Source of the DNA: JACQFK01 sp035644495 | GTDB taxonomy: Bacteria; Planctomycetota; MHYJ01; JACPRB01 | Direction: 5' to 3' | Assembly (NCBI GenBank): GCA_035644495.1 | Contig: DASQOM010000101.1 | Location: forward strand, 1-14,894 | DNA length: 14,894 nucleotides | Part shown: piece by piece, positions 7,950 through 13,470 of the stretch | Layout of the letters: every line of letters starts with the position of its first letter | How positions within the stretch are numbered: the stretch's first letter is position 1 | Made by a program: the position numbers and the translations under genes | Notes under the pieces: model-generated | What the model saw: the letters and a program-made list of their open reading frames with translations, nothing else | Told to the model about the DNA's origin: nothing | The model's database searches: none

Positions 7950-8582
7950 ATGATCGAAGCGTATTTTGACGGTCTCTGCGAACCGAACCCCGGCGGCGTG
8001 GCCACCTACGGTTTCGTCATCAAGCGCGACGGAAAGAAGATCGACGAGGGCCACGGACTGGCCGGCACCCCGAAGACTCCGCAGTCGACCAACAACGTCG
8101 CCGAGTACACCGGCGTCATCAAGGCGCTGGAGTGGCTGGTCTCCCACAAGAACCCCGGTCCGATCATCGTCCGCGGAGACAGCGACCTCGTCATCCGCCA
8201 GCTCAAGGGCGAATACAAGGTGAAGTCGCCCCTGCTGGCACCGCTGCATTCCCGGGCGAAGGCGCTGGCGGAGGAGATCCCGGATCTGCGCTTCGAGTGG
8301 GTGCAGCGGGAGCGGAACGCCGACGCGGACCGCCTCACGAACCTGGCCTACGCGGAATACACCGGACAATCGATGCGGGCGCCGACCACCGACGTGATGA
8401 CGCTCGACCTGGTGATTGCGGCCCCGCCGGACGTCGTCCGCAAGGCCCTGCAGCAGGCGGGGTTGAAGGCGACCGTGACGCAGGTGCCCGGGGCGTCGCG
8501 CGTCCAGGCCGATCTTCCCGCGCAAGCGGACGCCGTGAAGCCGCTGATCGAGCTCAAGCGGCGCCTGGAAGGATCCTTATAG
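7950..8582 (+). CDS. rnhA: Ribonuclease HI family protein with C-terminal extension
   Basis: 210 residues. The first 140 or so form an RNase H fold of the short type without the basic protrusion, similar to archaeal-like bacterial RNases HI. The active-site carboxylates are in place: D7 in YFDGLCEPNPGG, E52 in NNVAEYTG, D77 in RGDSDLVI and D127 in NADADRL. It should cut the RNA strand of RNA-DNA hybrids in the cytoplasm, in R-loop or primer removal. Residues about 145-210 are an extra beta-alpha-beta-like segment (DLVIAAPPDVVRKALQQAG, then a Leu/Lys-rich helix) that the core fold does not need; its role is unknown. Start chosen at 7950: the fold begins at once, and a GGGGAGGGG purine tract lies ten bases upstream. 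It is transcribed alone and ends at the hairpin 8587-8619. The symbol follows the family; it may not be the only RNase HI of the genome. Confidence 0.92.
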   Translation: MIEAYFDGLCEPNPGGVATYGFVIKRDGKKIDEGHGLAGTPKTPQSTNNVAEYTGVIKALEWLVSHKNPGPIIVRGDSDLVIRQLKGEYKVKSPLLAPLHSRAKALAEEIPDLRFEWVQRERNADADRLTNLAYAEYTGQSMRAPTTDVMTLDLVIAAPPDVVRKALQQAGLKATVTQVPGASRVQADLPAQADAVKPLIELKRRLEGSL

Positions 8583-8586
8583 GGCA

Positions 8587-8619
8587 GAGGGCACGGAGCG
8601 CGACGCGTCCCGTGCCCTC
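8587..8619. terminator. Strong hairpin after the RNase H gene, ancestral shared terminator
   Basis: A perfect 10-bp stem, GAGGGCACGG at 8587-8596 with CCGTGCCCTC at 8610-8619 and a 13-base loop, begins four bases after the RNase H stop. No T tract follows on either strand. If the mobile element 8635-8798 is removed, the stop codon of the minus-strand gene ends only about 15 bases from this stem, so it would have served both convergent genes. Confidence 0.55.
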
Positions 8620-8624
8620 CGGTG

Positions 8625-8634
8625 TTGCCGCTTA
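8625..8634. repeat. Left copy of 10-bp direct repeat (target duplication)
   Basis: TTGCCGCTTA, identical to 8799-8808, lies directly against the outer end of the left terminal inverted repeat. An exact 10-base direct repeat placed exactly at both ends of an inverted-repeat element is the usual mark of transposition. Confidence 0.8.
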
Positions 8635-8798
8635 AGGCTTATCCACTTAACTCAGGTGGCCACAAGCCGTGGTGTCCCACATAGAATGGCGTCCTGCGTG
8701 CAGCTGGGACGCCGTTGTTGACCATTTGGAGGCCAGTTCTTGGTCTTGCGTCGCCATCCACAAGGGGTGGTGTTTACCTGAGTCAAATACATATGCCT
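8635..8798. mobile_element. MITE-like non-autonomous transposable element, 164 bp
   Basis: Terminal inverted repeats of 23 bases, 8635-8657 and 8776-8798, agree at 18 of 23 positions when one is reverse-complemented. Both start with AGGC at the outer edge and share a perfect inner ACTCAGGT. Both ends abut an exact 10-bp direct repeat (TTGCCGCTTA). Inside are further palindromes: GGCGTCC...GGACGCC around a 12-base loop (about 8688-8714), and CACAAG-nn-GTGGTGT present twice, near 8660 and near 8760, each of which can fold as CCAC/GTGG. The base composition is visibly less GC-rich than the flanks. There is no transposase; the only frame is a 46-codon minus-strand ORF (8792-8652) ending in a TGA inside the left inverted repeat. 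It would have to be mobilised by a transposase elsewhere that makes 10-bp duplications; the family could not be named from the ends. Confidence 0.78.
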
Positions 8799-8808
8799 TT
8801 GCCGCTTA
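8799..8808. repeat. Right copy of 10-bp direct repeat, containing a stop codon
   Basis: TTGCCGCTTA again. Its last three bases on this strand (8806-8808) are the TAA stop of the minus-strand gene ending at 8806. The insertion therefore duplicated the stop codon region and left the reading frame intact. Confidence 0.8.
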
Positions 8809-9192
8809 CTTGTCGCCGTCCCGCTTCCGGCCCTCATCGGGAGGACCCTTGCGCGGGTTTTCCCCGTCGCGGGGACCTTTGCGGGGGCCTTCGCCGTCGC
8901 GCGGCGGCGGGGGCCGGCGATGGCATTCGCACGGGCAGCCGTTGACGGCGGGGGGCGGCGGAGGCGGGCCCTTCGGCCGGCGGCCCTCGCCGTCGCCTTC
9001 CTTCGGCGGAGGCGGAGGCTTCGGGCGCGGGCAGTCGCAGCACGGCTTGTCGCCGTCCTTCCTCCCGCCCTTGTCGCCCTGATCGCCGCGCGGGCGATCG
9101 CCTTCCGGCTTCTTGCGTCCGTCATCCTGGGCCCACGCAGGCCCCGCCAGCAGCGCCGCCGCGGCGGCGGCCAGCAACTCGCGTCTGTTCAT
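8806..9192 (-). CDS. Small Tat-exported Pro/Gly/Cys-rich protein, function unknown
   Basis: 128 residues, not recognised as a known family. It starts with a twin-arginine-type signal (NRRELL, then an Ala/Leu stretch ending AWA at about 19-21), which implies export in folded or metal-loaded form. The mature part is low complexity, with Pro runs (59-63, 76-81) and many Lys, Arg, Asp and Gly. It holds two cysteine clusters, CCDC (51-54) and CPCECH (86-91), in which all cysteines of the mature protein fall, and a tail with tandem ten-residue units RDGEGPRKGP and RDGENPRKGP. Start at 9192 is supported by AAGGAG seven bases upstream and by the signal; the frame is open further upstream but only through antisense-like sequence in the glycosyltransferase gene. 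It lies 89 bases after the GT2-GtrA gene on the same strand and could be a distal member of that unit. Metal binding is a guess from the cysteines. Confidence 0.7.
   Translation of the reverse strand: MNRRELLAAAAAALLAGPAWAQDDGRKKPEGDRPRGDQGDKGGRKDGDKPCCDCPRPKPPPPPKEGDGEGRRPKGPPPPPPAVNGCPCECHRRPPPPRDGEGPRKGPRDGENPRKGPPDEGRKRDGDK
8843..8902. repeat. Two tandem 30-bp units coding a decapeptide repeat
   Basis: Units 8843-8872 and 8873-8902 agree at 24 of 30 bases and code the ten-residue repeats near the C-terminus of the small exported protein. Most differences are silent or change one residue (Gly-Glu-Gly versus Gly-Glu-Asn), so the repeat is probably kept at protein level. Confidence 0.7.
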
Positions 9193-9229
9193 GGGAGGTC
9201 TCCTTCCGTCCTGCAGAACGGAGGACGTC

Positions 9230-9255
9230 CGGGGGATATTGTGCGGATTCCCCCG
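9230..9255 (-). terminator. Hairpin after the GT2-GtrA gene
   Basis: CGGGGGA at 9230-9236 pairs with TCCCCCG at 9249-9255 around a 12-base AT-richer loop, 26 bases after the stop of the GT2-GtrA gene. No T tract follows, so it may only reduce expression of the next gene. A second stem, CGTCCT/AGGACG (9207-9212 and 9222-9227), sits between it and the next ribosome binding site. Confidence 0.4.
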
Positions 9256-9281
9256 TACAAGCCAGGCTGTCCTGAAGAAGT

Positions 9282-10403
9282 TCAGCGCTTGCGGGCGAAG
9301 GCCCAGAGCTGGCTGGCCATGTAGTTGAAGACCGTGCCGGCGGCGATGCCCAGCAGCGCGCTGACGTTGTAGTGCATCGTGGGCAGGCCCCGCATCACGA
9401 GCCACTGGATCCCGAGCCCTCCCAGGGAGCCCAGGGCATACTTCAGGTAGGATCCCGCCACCGGAACCCCGTCCGCCCGGAAGGTCCACTTCCGATTGAT
9501 CAGGTAGTTCGTCGTCATGGCCACGCCCCAACCGGCGGCCACCCCGATGTCTTTGCTCGCCCCGAACCCCTTGACCGCCAGGTTCAGCACCACGATGTTC
9601 GGAATCACGCCGATCGCACCCGTGCAGAGGAACTTGAAGACCCGCAGAGGCCAGGCATTCAGGTCCCGGTACAGTTCCCAGACCTGCGACAGGAACTCCT
9701 TGCGCTGCTTCGACCCGAACTTGCTTGCTCCCTGCGTCCGATCCTCGAAGCGGATCGGGATCTCCGACGTCTTCTGCGTCCCCGTCCGCGCCAGGATCTC
9801 CAGGAGAATCTTGAATCCGCGCGGCTTGAGCGCGACGCCGTTGATCAGACTTCGCCGCAGGCAAAAGAAGCCCGCCATCGGATCGCGCACCGGGGTGAGC
9901 GGACGCGCCAGCCAGGTCCCCGCGAGCGACGTGAAGCGGCGGAACAGGGGCCAGTCGTCGATGTCCCCCCCCTTGACGTAGCGGCTCCCCACCGAGACGT
10001 CCGCCCCGTCCACGACCGCGCGGATCATCCGCGGGATCGACTCGGGCGGATGGCTGAGGTCGGCGTCCATCACGACGCAGACGTCGTTCTTCGCCTCTTT
10101 CATCCCCCGTAGGACGGCCGTCGACAGGCCCCGCTCGTCGAAGCGCTCGATGACGCGGACCGGCAGAGTCTTCCCGAGCTCCCGGGCGACGTCCGCGGTC
10201 CCGTCTTTCGACGCGTCGTCCACCACGACGATCTCGACGCCCGGCACCGAAGCGCAGATGCGTTTCGACAGTTCGGGAAGGTTCTTGGACTCATTGTAGG
10301 TGGGAACGATCACCGTGACGGGGGTGACGGCCCCCGGCTCGCCCTGCCGGGTGGCCGCGGCGGGCTCAGGGGATCCCGCGCGGATCATATTCTCGTCCGA
10401 CAT
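9282..10403 (-). CDS. GT2 polyprenyl-phosphate sugar synthase (DPM1-like) fused to GtrA
   Basis: 373 residues. Residues about 28-250 are a GT2 glycosyltransferase of the dolichol-phosphate mannose synthase group: VIVPTYNES (31-39), VVDDASKDGT with D62-D63, the metal-binding DAD at 113-115 in MDADLSHPPE, DPMAGFF (174-180) and EIPIRFEDRTQGASKFG (214-230). Residues about 254-373 are a GtrA domain of four membrane helices with the typical NYLINRKWTF (299-308). The enzyme should transfer a sugar from a nucleotide donor to a polyprenyl phosphate on the cytoplasmic face; GtrA domains are linked with moving such lipids across the membrane. The sugar is not readable. The start overlaps the end of the GT39 gene by 38 bases, so translation is probably coupled. 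M6 (10388) is an alternative start; neither has a strong ribosome site. The partner gene would use the product as donor. Family and fusion are secure. Confidence 0.93.
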   Translation of the reverse strand: MSDENMIRAGSPEPAAATRQGEPGAVTPVTVIVPTYNESKNLPELSKRICASVPGVEIVVVDDASKDGTADVARELGKTLPVRVIERFDERGLSTAVLRGMKEAKNDVCVVMDADLSHPPESIPRMIRAVVDGADVSVGSRYVKGGDIDDWPLFRRFTSLAGTWLARPLTPVRDPMAGFFCLRRSLINGVALKPRGFKILLEILARTGTQKTSEIPIRFEDRTQGASKFGSKQRKEFLSQVWELYRDLNAWPLRVFKFLCTGAIGVIPNIVVLNLAVKGFGASKDIGVAAGWGVAMTTNYLINRKWTFRADGVPVAGSYLKYALGSLGGLGIQWLVMRGLPTMHYNVSALLGIAAGTVFNYMASQLWAFARKR

Positions 10404-11970
10404 AGAAACTGTATCGCTCCCCTTTGGCGCTCATTCCGAGGCGGGGCCCGTCCACGACGAAGTCGGGACCCACCCGGTCCACGCGCCGGAAGTACTTCCC
10501 GAGCATCTGCTCGATCGTGGCCGACCAGTCGGACTCGGCGACGATGACGGCATCGCGGCCCCGGAGGGCTTCGATCCTGGACCAATATGTAAACTGTAGC
10601 CCGTCATCTCCCAAGAGATTCTTTGCATGGACCTCAAAAGGGGCGGGAAGGTGGAAGGCCAGCTGGCTGGGGCAGAGGTAGCGCTTGCCCACCCCGATAT
10701 AGAAGGAGCCGGGCGACAGGGTCGCCTTCATGCCGGCCGCCCGCGCCGCGATCCCGTCCCAGCCCCGCAGGCTGCGCATCGAGGCCAGTCCGGGAATCGG
10801 CCGCGTCGAATGCACGATCCCAACGGCGACGAAGACCGCCATGACCGCCGCCAGCACGCGCCACCAGGACGCGTAGAAGCGGACCAGAGGGCCATCGCCC
10901 CCGGCCATCATCCCGGACATCAGGATCGTCAGCGCGATCCAGGCGGCGAGCGGCCAGAAGGCGTGGGTCGACCGCGAGACGCCGACGCAGAAGAAGAACA
11001 GCAGGAGCGGAAGCGAGAGGGAGAGCAGGAAGCGCCGGTCGGGCGAACCCTGGCGGAAGCCCCAGCGGACGGCGGCGATGGCGAGCGGGAAGGTCAGGGG
11101 AGCCACGCTGCCGATCTGCAGGAGGAGATAGGCCGGCCCCGAGGTCCACCGGAATCCCCGGGACTCCTCCAGCCGGCCGACGCTCTGGAAGCGGAAGGAG
11201 GCCCAGTCATGCCGGACGTTCCAGACGACGACCGGGGAAAAGAGAACGAACGCGACCAGAATGCCGAGGTAGGGCCAGGGCGTCTTCAACCAGAAACGGT
11301 CCCGCGGGCTGAGGATCAGGTAGAGAAAGACCGACGCTCCCAGAAAGCACGAGGTGTACTTCGACAGCAGGGCCGCCCCAAGCGCCGCCCCCGCGGCCAG
11401 CCACCACGCGCCCCGGCGGGTTTCCAGAGCCTCGACCAGGAAGGCCAGGGCGAGGGCCCAGAAGAACAGGAGCGGAGCGTCGGGAAAGGCGAAGGTGGAG
11501 GCGACCAAGGTGGCCGGCTGCAGCGAGATCAGGATCGCCGTCCACGCCGCCGCGGTCCGGCCGTAGAGACGCTGGGCCGTCCACGCCGCCGCCATTGCCG
11601 TCCCGATGGAGGCAAGCCACGGGATCAGTCGGATGCCGAAGGTGTTGTCTCCGAAGATCGCCGTCCCCAGGGCGATCATGCCCGCGATCATCGGCGGGTG
11701 ATCGTAGTAGCCGATGTCGAGATGCTTCGCGTAGAGCCAGTGGTACGCCTCTTCAGGCAGCACCGGGACGACGAGCACGGCGGCCAGCCGTACCACGGCG
11801 ACCACCGCCACGCAGACGCCCCACGAGGGGACCCCCCGCGGGAGCGCGGGCTCGACGGGGACCGGAACGCCAATCGGAGCTCCGGAGTGTTTCGGCAGAG
11901 CTTGTTCCGGGAGAGATGCGTCGGGGGCGGAGGCGGGTCCCGTCATGACTCCAGCCTGAGGGACCGGCAT
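10366..11970 (-). CDS. GT39/PMT-type membrane glycosyltransferase (GT-C fold)
   Basis: 534 residues. After a 45-residue Pro-rich cytoplasmic lead there are about 10 hydrophobic helices to residue 386, then a soluble C-terminal domain (about 390-534). Marks of the PMT/ArnT-like group are the acidic pair in PEEAYHW (E73-E74) in the first external loop, YYDHPPM (88-94), FPDAPLLFFW (162-171) and SKYT (203-206). Such enzymes take a sugar from a polyprenyl-phosphate carrier and put it on a protein or lipid at the outer face of the cytoplasmic membrane. The acceptor is unknown. The start at 11970 has GGAG with five bases of spacing; M9 is possible but has a worse site. It lies 48 bases after the 450-residue protein gene and overlaps the GT2-GtrA gene, which likely supplies its donor lipid. 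The two form a complete donor-synthesis and transfer pair. Confidence 0.9.
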   Translation of the reverse strand: MPVPQAGVMTGPASAPDASLPEQALPKHSGAPIGVPVPVEPALPRGVPSWGVCVAVVAVVRLAAVLVVPVLPEEAYHWLYAKHLDIGYYDHPPMIAGMIALGTAIFGDNTFGIRLIPWLASIGTAMAAAWTAQRLYGRTAAAWTAILISLQPATLVASTFAFPDAPLLFFWALALAFLVEALETRRGAWWLAAGAALGAALLSKYTSCFLGASVFLYLILSPRDRFWLKTPWPYLGILVAFVLFSPVVVWNVRHDWASFRFQSVGRLEESRGFRWTSGPAYLLLQIGSVAPLTFPLAIAAVRWGFRQGSPDRRFLLSLSLPLLLFFFCVGVSRSTHAFWPLAAWIALTILMSGMMAGGDGPLVRFYASWWRVLAAVMAVFVAVGIVHSTRPIPGLASMRSLRGWDGIAARAAGMKATLSPGSFYIGVGKRYLCPSQLAFHLPAPFEVHAKNLLGDDGLQFTYWSRIEALRGRDAVIVAESDWSATIEQMLGKYFRRVDRVGPDFVVDGPRLGMSAKGERYSFYVGREYDPRGIP

Positions 11971-12018
11971 GAGCGCTCCGTGAACTCTTCATGAGAAAAA
12001 TTTCACGAAGCAGGCGGA

Positions 12019-13371
12019 CTAAAACCGGTAGGCAAGCCCCGCGATCGGGCCCGAGAGGGAACGCTCCAGCTCGTCGTAGGGGACGCCGTTGACCGAGCCC
12101 CGGTCGTGCACCCGGAGCGCCACATAACGCCAGCCGAGCTGCAGCGAGGCCCGCTCGGAAAGGTCGATGCGGAGCTCCAGCCGAACGTCGGTGACGCTCG
12201 ACGCGGCACCGTCGACCCGGAAGGCGATCGAATGGCCTGCCTGCATGACGAGTCCCAGCCCGTCCTGCTCCCACAGGGCGGTTTCGAGACCGATGCAAGG
12301 CGACGGACGCAGCGCGTCGCTGACATGGACCTCGGCCTCGTGGGTGTCGAACCGGTCCAGACTCAGTCCGACTCGGACGGCGAGGTCGAAGGTCGCCTTC
12401 CGCGTATACCCGACGAGCCGCTGCTCGTATTCCACGGTCGCGCGGTGCCAGGTGATCGTCGCCTCCAGCTCGATCTCCCCCTGCTCGTCGCTCAAGGCGC
12501 CCATCATGTACGTCAGGCGCAGCGACCCGCCCACCGAGACCGGAATATCGAGGATCGCCTCGTAGAGGGCTCCATACCAGCCCCCGGAATCCGGAACGGC
12601 CATGATGTTGAGGGAGACCTCGGGCATGGGCCAGCCGTCCGGATCCCGCTCATCGGGAAGGCCGGCACGATCGAGACCCCGGGAGGGCGCGACGCCGGTC
12701 GGGAACGTGAGGTCCCCGATCTCCGGCCTGGATTTCAGCGTGAACTCTTCCTCCCCCGCCGGGAGTTCCCGTCGCGGCGCCGGCGGTAGCGGCGTCAGCG
12801 GCACGGCCGTCGCGTCGTCCTTGAGGGCAGGCGGGGGAGCGTCCTGGACCGGCGATACGGCCGGAACGGGCGACGGAGCCGCGGCGGCGGCTTCCAGCGG
12901 GCGAACTTCCGGAGGCGCGGGCTCCGCGGCGGCATCGACCGCCGGCCCGGGCCGGTCGGCGGCGGGCGGTGCCGTCCGGACGCTGCGGGGACCGACGGCC
13001 AGGCGCCGGGGATGCGCGGGCGGAGGATCCGAGGGTCCGAACAGGAGCGGCACCGCGAGCAGCACCAGCGCAACGCTGAGGGACATGAGCGCGAGGACCG
13101 GGTAGGACCGGAATTCGCGGCGCAGCGCCTGCGCGCGGCGCCAGTCGCCGCGGCTCCGCGAGGCGAGCACCAGCGCGGGCAGCAGGGCCAGGCCCGCGAA
13201 CAAGGCGGCCACGCCCCCGGACAGCGCGAGCGCGGGAAGCCTCAGCCAGAGATCGAGGTCGCGGTCCACCGCGAGACGCACCACGACGGTGACCGCGGCA
13301 ATCAGGCCCGGGGAAAGCCAGGACATGCGCCGCAGGAACCAGCGGCGGTAGGCGCGTCGGACGTCGGCCAT
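12019..13371 (-). CDS. Membrane protein with Pro/Ala linker and outer-membrane-like beta domain
   Basis: 450 residues; no family recognised. Three hydrophobic helices (about 17-34, 46-70, 91-112) have Arg-rich flanks at 5-15 and 72-88, so by the positive-inside rule the N-terminus is inside and everything after 112 is outside. Residues 113-203 are a Pro/Ala-rich linker with few aromatic residues. Residues about 249-450 alternate polar and hydrophobic residues in some ten strands (for example SLRLTYMM, EIELEATITW, FDLAVRVGLSL, VRLELRIDL, LQLGWRYVAL) and the chain ends GLAYRF, with a terminal Phe as in outer-membrane beta-barrel proteins. The start at 13371 has GGGGGA upstream; the frame is open far upstream but only antisense to the response regulator gene. 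M16 is an alternative. It is first in a unit with the GT39 and GT2-GtrA genes. Function is unknown; linking the two membranes or displaying a surface domain are ideas only. Confidence 0.82.
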   Translation of the reverse strand: MADVRRAYRRWFLRRMSWLSPGLIAAVTVVVRLAVDRDLDLWLRLPALALSGGVAALFAGLALLPALVLASRSRGDWRRAQALRREFRSYPVLALMSLSVALVLLAVPLLFGPSDPPPAHPRRLAVGPRSVRTAPPAADRPGPAVDAAAEPAPPEVRPLEAAAAAPSPVPAVSPVQDAPPPALKDDATAVPLTPLPPAPRRELPAGEEEFTLKSRPEIGDLTFPTGVAPSRGLDRAGLPDERDPDGWPMPEVSLNIMAVPDSGGWYGALYEAILDIPVSVGGSLRLTYMMGALSDEQGEIELEATITWHRATVEYEQRLVGYTRKATFDLAVRVGLSLDRFDTHEAEVHVSDALRPSPCIGLETALWEQDGLGLVMQAGHSIAFRVDGAASSVTDVRLELRIDLSERASLQLGWRYVALRVHDRGSVNGVPYDELERSLSGPIAGLAYRF

Positions 13372-13388
13372 CAATCCCCCGTCCGTGG

Positions 13389-13417
13389 ATTGTAGGGGAA
13401 CAGGAAGGGGGAAACAA
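13389..13417 (-). promoter_or_regulatory. Promoter of the envelope protein-glycosyltransferase unit
   Basis: On the minus strand TTGTTT (13417-13412) is followed after exactly 17 bases by TACAAT (13394-13389), a five-of-six -10 box. The expected start lies about ten bases before the ATG at 13371, giving a short leader that still includes the GGGGGA ribosome site. It is back to back with the response regulator promoter in the same 99-base gap. Confidence 0.55.
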
Positions 13418-13430
13418 GTCGCGAGCCGGT

Positions 13431-13461
13431 TTTGCATCCCCGGCCCCGGAAGGTCTATAAT
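13431..13461 (+). promoter_or_regulatory. Promoter of the two-component genes with consensus TATAAT
   Basis: TATAAT at 13456-13461 matches the -10 consensus exactly. Upstream, TTTGCA (13431-13436, 19-base spacer) or TTGCAT (13432-13437, 18-base spacer) is a weak -35. The expected start of transcription, six to nine bases after the box, is 13468-13470, next to the ATG at 13471. Confidence 0.65.
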
Positions 13462-13470
13462 GGTCCCGAC

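Noticed and set aside
7890..8525. N-terminal extension of the macroglobulin across the RNase H gene
   Set aside because: This part is antisense to a well-conserved RNase H frame and would put the signal peptide in the middle of the protein.
8650..8783. A stand-alone structured RNA gene closed by ACTCAGGT/ACCTGAGT
   Set aside because: The closing stem extends outward to 23-bp ends bordered by exact 10-bp direct repeats, which a transposable element explains better; an RNA function of the element is not excluded.
8806..9864. Longer version of the small Tat protein beginning inside the GT2-GtrA gene
   Set aside because: The upstream part is an out-of-frame shadow of the glycosyltransferase; the AAGGAG site and the twin-Arg signal fix the start at 9192.
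10627..11994. A 455-codon plus-strand frame opposite the GT39 gene
   Set aside because: The predicted product is a Gln/Arg/Gly/Asp-rich string with no fold marks; the minus strand has membrane helices and PMT motifs.
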